Assembly (NCBI GenBank): GCA_041621405.1
Contig: JBFKAV010000062.1
Coordinates: 1 to 18,913 of the forward strand
DNA from: JBFKAV01 sp041621405
GTDB lineage: Bacteria; Pseudomonadota; Alphaproteobacteria; Rhodobacterales; Rhodobacteraceae
Length of the DNA stretch: 18,913 bases
Direction: 5' to 3'
Both the position numbers and the translations under genes were made by a program. Below the pieces are notes generated by a model. It was not told the origin of the DNA, ran no database searches, and saw nothing but the letters and a program-made list of their open reading frames with translations. This document shows, piece after piece, positions 13,049-18,913 of the stretch (the stretch's first letter is position 1; every line of letters starts with the position of its first letter).

Positions 13049-13077
13049 CATAATGGGCGCGCCCTTGAGTCGCGCAA
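13049..13077 (-). promoter_or_regulatory. Possible promoter of the DUF2147 gene
   Basis: On the minus strand TTGCGC (13072-13077) and ATTATG (13049-13054) are 17 bases apart, starting transcription near 13042, about 23 bases before the ATG. Boxes are moderate matches. Confidence 0.4.
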
Positions 13078-13081
13078 GCAT

Positions 13082-13097
13082 GACGTGGGGCCACGTC
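13082..13097. promoter_or_regulatory. 16-base palindrome between divergent genes
   Basis: GACGTGG (13082-13088) and CCACGTC (13091-13097) are perfect inverted arms with a GG spacer. It lies just upstream of the DUF2147 -35 box and 55 bases before the divergent exported MBL-fold gene. This is the expected place for a regulator site; the regulator is unknown. Confidence 0.35.
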
Positions 13098-13121
13098 GCT
13101 CCTGGGCGGGCCGGCGATCCG

Positions 13122-13130
13122 TGCTACCCT
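13122..13130 (+). promoter_or_regulatory. Possible extended -10 of the MBL-fold gene
   Basis: TGC-TACCCT (13122-13130) resembles an extended -10 box and would start the transcript about 15 bases before the ATG. The -35 region (near 13102-13107) is poor, so an activator may be needed. Confidence 0.3.
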
Positions 13131-13151
13131 TGCGGACAGGGAGGTGACCCG

Positions 13152-13964
13152 ATGCTCCGCACCGCCATCTTCGCCTTCGCTCTGGCCGCCAGCCCGGTCA
13201 TGGCGCAGGAGCGCACGCCGAGCCACTGCGTGGCGCTTGCCGATGCCGGCCCGACGCTTCTGCAAAGGGCCAGCTTCGGCGCCCCGCTCGCCGCCGAGAC
13301 GGTGCGGATCAACTACGTCGACCACGCCACCTTCCTCATCGAAACCCATGGCGGCCTCACCGCCGCCACCGATTTCACCGGCTTCCTCGGGCTCACCGAG
13401 ACCATCCCCGACGTGGTCACCATGAACCACGCCCATTCGACCCACTTCACCTCATTTCCCGATCCGGCGATCCCCCACGTGCTGCGCGGATGGAACCCCG
13501 AGGGCGGCCCGGCCGAGCACCACCTCGACCTCGGCGAGATGCTCGTCCGCAACGTCTCCACTGACATCCGCTCGCGCTTCGGCGGATCCACCGTCGAGCC
13601 CTTCGGCAACTCGATCTTCATCTTCGAGGTGGCGGGGCTCTGCATCGGCCACCTCGGCCACCTGCACCACGAGCCGACGCCGGAGCAATACGCCATGATC
13701 GGCCGGGTCGACGTGGTGATGGCGCCCGTGGACGGCGGCCTTACGCTCGAGCTGCCGGCGATGATCCGGGTGCTGAAGCGGCTGCGCTCGTCGGTCGTGA
13801 TCCCGATGCACTGGTTCGGCCCCGCCTCGCTCGAGCAGTTCCTGTCGGGCATGGCGGCCGACTTCGCTGTCGAGCGGCGCGAGGAAAACTGGATCGAGGT
13901 CATGCTCGACGCCCTGCCCTCGCGTCCCACGGTCGTGGTGCTCAGCCCCGAGTCCCTGGAATGA
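13152..13964 (+). CDS. Exported metallo-beta-lactamase-fold protein with altered metal motif
   Basis: This 270-residue protein has a signal peptide (cleavage near VMA-Q19), so it is periplasmic. The body follows the UlaG-like metallo-hydrolase pattern: INYVDHATFLIET (53-65), ATDFTGF, the loop MNHAHSTHF (91-99), GHLGHLHHEP (166-175), DVVMAPVDGG (187-196) and the late IPMHWFG (217-223). The standard HxHxDH motif here reads HAHSTH (93-98), with Asp replaced by Thr, so the second metal site is probably weakened. GGAGGTG (13140-13146) five bases upstream fixes the start at 13152. The stop overlaps the next gene (ATGA). The substrate is unknown; a phosphodiester or lactone hydrolase would fit the fold. 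Confidence 0.85.
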   Translation: MLRTAIFAFALAASPVMAQERTPSHCVALADAGPTLLQRASFGAPLAAETVRINYVDHATFLIETHGGLTAATDFTGFLGLTETIPDVVTMNHAHSTHFTSFPDPAIPHVLRGWNPEGGPAEHHLDLGEMLVRNVSTDIRSRFGGSTVEPFGNSIFIFEVAGLCIGHLGHLHHEPTPEQYAMIGRVDVVMAPVDGGLTLELPAMIRVLKRLRSSVVIPMHWFGPASLEQFLSGMAADFAVERREENWIEVMLDALPSRPTVVVLSPESLE

Positions 13965-14515
13965 CCGTCTGGGTGGCCCTCCTGCGCGGGGTGAACGTCG
14001 GCGGTCACCACAAGCTGCCGATGGCCGACTTCCGCCGGCTGATGGCCGGCCTCGGCTACGAGGACGTCGCCACCTACATCCAGAGCGGCAACGCGGTGTT
14101 CCGCTCCGACGATCCGGCAGATGCGGTCGGAGAGGCCATCTCGCGGGAGATCGAAGCACGCTTCGGATTCCGGCCGCAGGTCTTCGTGCTCTCCGCCGTG
14201 GCGCTCGTCACCGCGCTCGCCCGGAATCCCTTCGCATCCCAGGCCAAAGCCGACGGGCAGAAGGTGCATCTTCTCTTCCTCGAATCTCCTCTTCCGACAG
14301 ACGCGCTCGCGGCCCTGAACGCGGCAGCCGGCCCGGGCGAGAACGCGGCGCTCGCCGGCAGCGTGCTTTACCTCTACACGCCCGAAGGCTACGGACGCTC
14401 GCCCCTCGCCCAGGCCGCGGCGCGCCTCAAGGTGCCGATGACCGGGCGCAACGCCCGCAGCGCCGCCGCGATCGCCGCGCTCGCGCACGCGGTGCCGCCT
14501 TGCCCCCCGCGCTGA
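13961..14515 (+). CDS. DUF1697-family protein
   Basis: This 184-residue cytoplasmic protein matches DUF1697, a common bacterial family of unknown function. The N-terminus WVALLRGVNVGGHHKLPMADFRRLMAGLG (4-32 region, split here by family positions) and YIQSGNAVF are its signature. The C-terminal KVPMTGRNARS is the usual second conserved block (normally TxRNW). Here the Trp is replaced, and the protein ends in a proline-rich CPPR tail. The ATG overlaps the stop of the exported MBL-fold protein, so it is probably co-transcribed, though no functional link is evident. Confidence 0.9.
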   Translation: MTVWVALLRGVNVGGHHKLPMADFRRLMAGLGYEDVATYIQSGNAVFRSDDPADAVGEAISREIEARFGFRPQVFVLSAVALVTALARNPFASQAKADGQKVHLLFLESPLPTDALAALNAAAGPGENAALAGSVLYLYTPEGYGRSPLAQAAARLKVPMTGRNARSAAAIAALAHAVPPCPPR

Positions 14516-14547
14516 GCCGTGCTTCACCGGCGCCCGGAGACGAGCCG

Positions 14548-15963
14548 ATGCTGAACCCCGCCGACGACGCCTTCCGCGCCCGCCTCACCGAGCGCCTGCC
14601 CGAGGCCGCCTTCCGCCCGCTCACCGAGGCCTATCTCGAGGAGCCGCGCGGCCGCTGGCGCGGCGCGGGCGGTCTGCTGGTGGCGCCCGCCTCCACCGAG
14701 GAGGTCGCCGAGGTCGTCCGCGCTTGCGCGGCGGCACGGGTCGGGATCGTGCCCTATGGCGGCGGCACCGGCCTCGTCGGCGGCCAGGTCATGCCGGAGG
14801 GGCCCACACCCGTTATCCTCTCGCTGGAACGGATGCGCGACGTCCGAGAGGTCCACGCCGAGGAGAACGTCATGATCGCCGAGGCGGGCGCGATCCTGGC
14901 CGAGGTGCAGAAGGCGGCCGCGGCGGCCGGCCGCCTGTTCCCGCTGTCGCTCGCCTCCGAGGGCTCTGCGCGGATCGGCGGCGTGCTTGCGACGAATGCC
15001 GGCGGCACCGCCGTCCTGCGCTATGGCAACGCCCGCGAGCTTTGCCTCGGCCTCGAGGCCGTCCTCCCCGACGGGCAAATCTGGCACGGACTGAAACGGC
15101 TGAGAAAGGACAACACCGGCTACGACCTGCGCGGCCTCCTGATCGGCGCCGAAGGCACACTCGGCATCATAACCGCCGCCGCGCTGCGCCTGCACCCGAT
15201 CCCCGCCGCCACCGGTGCCGCAATCCTCGCCGTCGCTTCCCCCGCAGCGGCACTCAGGCTCCTCGCGCTCGCCAACGAAGCCACCGGCGGCGGCGTCTCC
15301 GCATTCGAGGTCATGCACGCCCAGGGCTTCGCGTTCCTCGCCGAAACCTTCCCCGAGCTTCGCCCTCCCTTCACGCCCATGCCCGAGTGGTCGGTGCTTG
15401 TCGAGCTCGGCCTTCCCGCCGGCCTCGCGCCCGAATCCGCGCTCGAAGAGATCTTCGCCGCGGGCGTCGAGGCCGGGCTCGCGCTCGACGGCGTGATCGC
15501 CCAATCGGAGGCCCAGCGCGCCGCCTTCTGGCGCCTGCGCGAGACGATCCCGGAGGCGAACCGCAAGATCGGCGCGGTCGCCTCGCAAGACATCTCGGTG
15601 CCGCTCTCCGCGATCCCCGAGTTCATCGCCCGTGGCCCCGAGGCGCTGGCGCGGATCGGGGAGTTCCGCGTCAACTGCTTCGGCCATGTCGGCGACGGCA
15701 ACCTGCACTGGAACGTGTTCCCGATGCCGGGCGGGACCCGCGCCGATCACGAGCACCAGCGCGACGCAATCAAGCGCGCCGTTCACGACCTGGTGCACGA
15801 TCTCGGCGGCTCGGTCAGCGCCGAACACGGCATCGGCCGGCTCAAGGTCGACGACCTCGAGCGCTACGGCGACCCGGCGAAGCTTTCGGCGATGCGCGCG
15901 ATCAAGCGCGCCCTCGATCCCACGGGCATCATGAACCCCGGTGCCGTGCTGCGGAGGCCCTGA
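14548..15963 (+). CDS. GlcD-like FAD-linked oxidase (2-hydroxyacid dehydrogenase type)
   Basis: This 471-residue flavoprotein has the PCMH-type FAD domain followed by the FAD-linked oxidase C-terminal domain. Visible features are PYGGGTGLVGG (69-79), the pyrophosphate loop PLSLASEGSARIGGVLATNAGG (132-153, cut by structure), YGNARELCLGLEAVLPDG, GTLGIITAAALRLHP (203-217), and the C-terminal metal/substrate motifs GHVGDGNLHWN (379 on) and AEHGIGRLK (425-433). Members oxidise D-2-hydroxy acids such as D-lactate, glycolate or D-2-hydroxyglutarate and pass electrons to an acceptor. The exact substrate is not readable. GGAG at 14535-14538 supports the start at 14548 rather than the in-frame ATG at 14500 inside the DUF1697 gene. 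A strong hairpin follows the stop. Confidence 0.92.
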   Translation: MLNPADDAFRARLTERLPEAAFRPLTEAYLEEPRGRWRGAGGLLVAPASTEEVAEVVRACAAARVGIVPYGGGTGLVGGQVMPEGPTPVILSLERMRDVREVHAEENVMIAEAGAILAEVQKAAAAAGRLFPLSLASEGSARIGGVLATNAGGTAVLRYGNARELCLGLEAVLPDGQIWHGLKRLRKDNTGYDLRGLLIGAEGTLGIITAAALRLHPIPAATGAAILAVASPAAALRLLALANEATGGGVSAFEVMHAQGFAFLAETFPELRPPFTPMPEWSVLVELGLPAGLAPESALEEIFAAGVEAGLALDGVIAQSEAQRAAFWRLRETIPEANRKIGAVASQDISVPLSAIPEFIARGPEALARIGEFRVNCFGHVGDGNLHWNVFPMPGGTRADHEHQRDAIKRAVHDLVHDLGGSVSAEHGIGRLKVDDLERYGDPAKLSAMRAIKRALDPTGIMNPGAVLRRP

Positions 15964-15983
15964 CGCCAGGTGCCCAAAGGAGC

Positions 15984-16014
15984 GGCCCCGCATCCGACCG
16001 GCGAATGCGGGGCC
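15984..16014. terminator. Bidirectional hairpin between FAD oxidase and apt
   Basis: GGCCCCGCAT (15984-15993) and ATGCGGGGCC (16005-16014) form a perfect 10-bp stem with an 11-base loop, 21 bases after the FAD-oxidase stop and between two convergent genes. No T-run follows on the plus strand and only TTT on the minus strand, so it is an imperfect intrinsic terminator that may serve both directions. Confidence 0.5.
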
Positions 16015-16087
16015 CATGGAGGGATATCGGCGGGGCGATGGTCCCCCACCCGAGTCGCAGCTTTGACCGATCCGCGTTAAGGCAAGG

Positions 16088-16621
16088 TTAGTGCCCCTCG
16101 AAGGCGCAGAGCGCGTGCACCTCGATTCCCAGCGCCTCGAGCCGCTTGCGCCCGCCGAGATCGGGCAGGTCGACCACGAAGGCGCAGCCGACCACCTCGG
16201 CACCCAGTCGCTCGACGAGCCTTATCCCGGCCTCGCAGGTGCCCCCGGTGGCCAGCAGGTCGTCGACGATCAGCACGCTCTCGCCGGCCTCCAGCGCGTC
16301 GTCGTGGATCTCCATCACCGCCTCGCCGTATTCCAGCTGGTACTCCTGCGCCAGGGTCGGCCCCGGCAGCTTGCCTTTCTTGCGGATCGGCACGAAGCCG
16401 ACCGAAAGCTGGTGCGCCACCGCGCCGCCCAGGATGAACCCCCGTGCCTCGAGCCCCGCCACCCTGTCGATCGGCTGCCCGGCATAGGGGTGGAGAAGCT
16501 GGTCGATCGCCATCCGGAACCCCCGCGCATCGGCGAAGAGCGTGGTCACGTCGCGAAAGAGGATGCCTTCCTTGGGGAAGTCCACGATGGTACGGATGTA
16601 GTCCTTGACGGTCTTTGCCAT
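16088..16621 (-). CDS. apt: Adenine phosphoribosyltransferase
   Basis: Apt salvages adenine by joining it to PRPP to give AMP and pyrophosphate, in the cytoplasm. It has 177 residues, a normal length. Visible motifs are the N-terminal DFPKEGILFRDVTTL (14-28), the GLEARGFILG block (57-66), KKGKLPG (81-87) and the PRPP-binding VLIVDDLLATGGT (116-128). The chosen start (16621) begins the standard AKTVKDYIRTI N-terminus and has GAGG just upstream; the frame remains open further upstream, but that part looks non-coding. A promoter lies at 16649-16678. Confidence 0.97.
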   Translation of the reverse strand: MAKTVKDYIRTIVDFPKEGILFRDVTTLFADARGFRMAIDQLLHPYAGQPIDRVAGLEARGFILGGAVAHQLSVGFVPIRKKGKLPGPTLAQEYQLEYGEAVMEIHDDALEAGESVLIVDDLLATGGTCEAGIRLVERLGAEVVGCAFVVDLPDLGGRKRLEALGIEVHALCAFEGH

Positions 16622-16648
16622 CGCGCCCTCGCGAACCGACTTCGGGTC

Positions 16649-16678
16649 TCGATACCATTCGCTCGAACGCTCCGGCAA
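16649..16678 (-). promoter_or_regulatory. Possible apt promoter
   Basis: On the minus strand TTGCCG (16673-16678) and TATCGA (16649-16654) are 18 bases apart, giving a transcript start near 16642 and a leader of about 21 bases. This also excludes the upstream in-frame extension of apt. The remainder of 16622-16840 shows no gene. Confidence 0.4.
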
Positions 16679-16840
16679 GAATTGCTCTACCGGACCCGGC
16701 GATTCCGGCCCGCCGCCAGACCGGCGCAGGCGCCAGGTTGCCCGCTTCGAGGCCAGTGCGGACATCCGGCAACCTGAATTGCATCTTGGGTGACCCGCCT
16801 TTTGAGGTCGCGAGCGTGCTCCGCGTTCGTCGACGCTGGC

Positions 16841-17242
16841 CTATGAATTGGGTTCTGCCAGAGCAACGCCTCTTCCCTCGGGGCTAGCGTCCATCCAGGC
16901 GCGATAGGCCAAGTAGCCGCGGCGGTTGACGTCCGCCCGCTCCGCTGCGGTCATATCGCGATATTGACCGGGCGTGATGTCCGGCAGGAACGAAAGCTTG
17001 AGGGCGAGGAAAGCATGAGAACATGCGAGTGCTTCCGCATACGACAGGATGCGCGACTCCGCGGCCCTCGCGCATTCCGAGTACAGAGCCAGGCTTTCAT
17101 GGTCAGGCACCCCTTGCGTCGCGTCGTCTGCCTGCGCCGGCGCGGCCAGAAGAAGGACGGCGCAGGACGTCAGAATGCCTGGAATGAGGTGCGTCGCCAA
17201 GGTCGAGCGCGAGCGACAAGCGAGCGTTTGAAGATACGTCAT
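16841..17242 (-). CDS. Small exported protein of unknown function
   Basis: This 133-residue protein begins with a long basic n-region, a hydrophobic core (SCAVLLLAAP) and a signal-peptidase-like site AQA-D (after residue 38), so it is probably periplasmic or secreted. The mature part of about 95 residues appears helical and has two cysteines (57 and 74) that could form a disulfide: ECARAAESRILSYAEALAC. The C-terminus contains YRDMTAAERADVNRRGYLAYRAWMDA (94-119, with helix breaks). I do not recognise the family. GGGAGG five bases upstream supports the start at 17242. It is divergent from a winged-helix regulator with 87 bases between, so it is a candidate target of that regulator. Local GC is lower than in most of the window. 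Confidence 0.8.
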   Translation of the reverse strand: MTYLQTLACRSRSTLATHLIPGILTSCAVLLLAAPAQADDATQGVPDHESLALYSECARAAESRILSYAEALACSHAFLALKLSFLPDITPGQYRDMTAAERADVNRRGYLAYRAWMDASPEGRGVALAEPNS

Positions 17243-17329
17243 GATGACCTCCCTGTTTGGTGAAGCGAGGATGGCTGGTGGTCCGTCCGAAGTCCTTGAG
17301 AGAGCCCTGAGCTTTGCCCGAGGAGGGGC

Positions 17330-18592
17330 TTGTTTTTTGCTGATAAGAATGGCCGGGCGCTGCTAGTCTGCGAGCAGGCAAAGGGGTGCCGCACTCTGAT
17401 CTATGCGTTCGGAAGCTACGAGTTCGATACCGGCCGCCGCGAGCTTTCGGGCCCGGAAGGGTCGCTGGTTCCTGTCGAACCGAGTGTGTTCGATCTTCTC
17501 GAGTTTCTGATCAGGAACAGGGATCGCGTGGTCTCAAAGGACGAGATCCTCGAACATGTGTGGTCGGGACGGATCGTGTCCGAGTCGACACTCACCAGTC
17601 GGGTTACGGCGGCCCGGCATGCCGTGGGAGACAGCGGCAGCGAACAACGCTTCATCCGCACGGTCGCCCGAAAGGGCCTGCGCTTCGTCGCGGAAGTCAC
17701 GGAAACGGTTGCACTGGGCCCGGGGGCGACCGGCTCCGCCGCCGCGCAGGCGGGGCAGACCATCCGTTACGCCAAGTCCGCCGATGGCACCCGGATTGCC
17801 TATGCCGTTTCCGGCAATGGCCCGCCGCTCCTGCGTGCCGCGCATCAGTCGACGCATCTTGAGCTGGAGTGGAACAGCACTCTCTTTCGGCCCGTTTTCG
17901 ATGCTCTGGGCGCTCAGTACCGGCTTGTCCGCTACGACATTCGCGGTTCGGGCCTTTCGGATTCCAATCCTGTCAGGTTCAGTATCGAGGCGCATCTGGA
18001 AGATCTCATTGCCGTGGCCGATGCGGCGGGGCTGGACCGGTTTGCGTTGCTGGCCACGCACAACAGCACGCTGGTCGCCGTCCGCTTTGCGGCACTCAAT
18101 TCCGATCGAGTGGATCGTTTCGTGATTCAGGAAGGCTACGTTCGCGGACGGGCGCTACGCGGAACCGCTGGCGAAGATCCGTTCGTTGGACTTGTCCGAG
18201 TTGGTGACTGGAGCAATCCTCGAAACGCCTACATGCGTGCCTGGGTGTCACTCATCAATCCCGACCTGGCCCGCGATCAAGCCACTGAGCTTGCGGAAAT
18301 CCTTTCCACAGCATCCAGACCGGACAATTTCCTCGCCAATCGTTCGGTCTTCGACGTGTGCGACAGCAGCGATTACCTGCCGATGGTTCAGGCGCCAACC
18401 TTGGTCATTCATGCGCGGAACGATGTACTGAATCCACTCGAAGAAGGGCGCATCATAGCCGTGGGTATCCCCGGAGCTGAATTCAGGGTGGTGGAAAGCG
18501 CGAATACGCTGTGCGTTGCCGGAGATCAGACCCTTGATGAGCAGTGCTCGGCCATCTTGGAGTTTCTTGCGAGAGACGGCCGGAACTTCTGA
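17330..18592 (+). CDS. Winged-helix regulator fused to a degenerate alpha/beta-hydrolase domain
   Basis: This 420-residue protein carries an OmpR/CadC-type winged helix at about 24-122 (YAFGSYEFDTGRREL, VFDLLEFLIRNRDRVVSKDEIL, VWSGRIVSESTLTSRV, FIRTVARKGLRFV). A linker of about 20 residues leads into an alpha/beta-hydrolase fold (144-417). The hydrolase part keeps VRYDIRGSGLSD (200-211) and Asp365 (HARND). The nucleophile elbow, normally GxSxG, reads ATHNS (242-246), putting His244 where Ser belongs, and the catalytic His position is Thr393 (ESANT). It is therefore probably a ligand-sensing rather than a catalytic domain. The start is TTG at 17330 after AGGAGG (17321-17326); no ATG precedes the DNA-binding domain. 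No membrane helix is present, so it is a soluble regulator. It is divergent from a small exported protein. Confidence 0.9.
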   Translation: MFFADKNGRALLVCEQAKGCRTLIYAFGSYEFDTGRRELSGPEGSLVPVEPSVFDLLEFLIRNRDRVVSKDEILEHVWSGRIVSESTLTSRVTAARHAVGDSGSEQRFIRTVARKGLRFVAEVTETVALGPGATGSAAAQAGQTIRYAKSADGTRIAYAVSGNGPPLLRAAHQSTHLELEWNSTLFRPVFDALGAQYRLVRYDIRGSGLSDSNPVRFSIEAHLEDLIAVADAAGLDRFALLATHNSTLVAVRFAALNSDRVDRFVIQEGYVRGRALRGTAGEDPFVGLVRVGDWSNPRNAYMRAWVSLINPDLARDQATELAEILSTASRPDNFLANRSVFDVCDSSDYLPMVQAPTLVIHARNDVLNPLEEGRIIAVGIPGAEFRVVESANTLCVAGDQTLDEQCSAILEFLARDGRNF

Positions 18593-18697
18593 CTCGGATA
18601 CACCCGCCGTCGAAATCCTGGCGACAAATGCAGCAAGATCAACCGAGTTGGCAGGCATTCCAGCGGGATTTCCAGAACTGTCATCCGACTGCGGCGC

Positions 18698-18720
18698 TTC
18701 GGCTTTCGGTTTTGGCCGAA
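18698..18720. terminator. Weak hairpin after the winged-helix gene
   Basis: TTCGGC (18698-18703) pairs with GCCGAA (18715-18720) around a T-rich loop, about 105 bases after the stop. There is no following T-run. It lies between convergent genes and may help end transcription. Confidence 0.25.
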
Positions 18721-18747
18721 TGCTGCCACCCTTACCTGCGCGGCCAA

Positions 18748-18773
18748 CGTCGGCTCAGTCCGCGTTGCCGACG
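18748..18773. terminator. Weak hairpin before the partial minus-strand gene end
   Basis: CGTCGGC (18748-18754) pairs with GCCGACG (18767-18773) with a 12-base loop. On the minus strand it lies 30 bases after the stop of the partial gene at 18803, a plausible terminator position, but no T-run follows. Confidence 0.25.
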
Positions 18774-18802
18774 CACGCACCGAAGCGCGGCCCGGCTCGG
18801 GC

Positions 18803-18913
18803 TCAGGTTCCAAGCACCCGCCCCGCCACCGCGTCGAGCTTGGCAACGAGCGCCGGGTCCCGCCTCTCCTGCGCGGTCAGGATGGCATGGACGGGCACCG
18901 GTCTATGCAGCCA
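18803..18913 (-). CDS. C-terminal end of an unidentified gene (partial)
   Basis: An open minus-strand frame enters from the right edge and ends with TGA at 18803-18805, giving 36 residues that finish ERRDPALVAKLDAVAGRVLGT. Codons show the G/C-rich third positions of real genes in this window, and the helical ending looks like a genuine C-terminus. The length is too short to name a family. It is convergent with the winged-helix gene. Confidence 0.45.
   Translation of the reverse strand, partial: WLHRPVPVHAILTAQERRDPALVAKLDAVAGRVLGT

Noticed and set aside
14524..16203. Minus-strand open frame of 559 codons opposite the FAD oxidase
   Set aside because: The plus-strand frame carries clear FAD-oxidase motifs; the antisense product is low-complexity and crosses the terminator hairpin.
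18526..18846. Minus-strand ORF of 106 codons near the right end
   Set aside because: It overlaps the end of the winged-helix gene, has repeated EPEPEP-like low complexity, and conflicts with the better-supported partial frame ending at 18803.

Overview
The window is very GC-rich, with strong G/C preference at third codon positions, and is packed with short overlapping gene pairs. Together with hisB-hisH, DUF3726, DUF2147, a Dph6-like ATPase and an Ldh-family oxidoreductase, this points to an alphaproteobacterium, most likely of the Rhodobacterales. That assignment is inferred from gene families and composition, not from a marker gene. No IS element, CRISPR array or phage gene is visible.

Region by region: (1) 67-141 is a tRNA-Gly(GCC). 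(2) 317-7455 is a catabolic-looking cluster. A LysR regulator diverges from an aldehyde dehydrogenase of the alpha-ketoglutarate-semialdehyde type, followed on the same strand by an M19-dipeptidase-like protein, a 556-residue protein of unknown family, a DUF3726 protein and an Ldh-family (Ldh_2) oxidoreductase. A LysR-type box and divergent promoters lie between the first two genes. (3) 7570-8849 is a low-molecular-weight phosphatase overlapping a fructosamine-kinase-family gene, a likely protein deglycation pair. (4) 8863-10652 holds, on the minus strand, a stand-alone Lrp/AsnC ligand-binding domain and an EamA transporter, divergent from a MarR regulator. A perfect 9-2-9 palindrome there overlaps the -35 box of the transporter promoter. 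(5) 10732-12625 is hisB-hisH plus a Dph6-like PP-loop ATPase, each start overlapping the previous stop. (6) 12630-15963 has a secreted DUF2147 protein (minus), then an exported metallo-beta-lactamase-fold protein, a DUF1697 protein and a GlcD-like FAD oxidase. (7) 16088-16621 is apt (minus), separated from the FAD oxidase by a strong hairpin. (8) 16841-18592 has a visibly lower GC content: a small exported protein (minus) diverges from a winged-helix regulator fused to an alpha/beta-hydrolase domain whose catalytic Ser and His are replaced. The window ends inside the C-terminus of a minus-strand gene (18803 onward).

The best candidate for an undescribed system is region 2. It pairs a recognisable aldehyde-to-acid step with an M19-like protein and an Ldh-like protein that both depart from their families' catalytic motifs, plus two translationally coupled proteins of unknown function. 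The substrate cannot be read from the sequence. A second candidate is the regulator with the degenerate hydrolase domain next to a small secreted protein.
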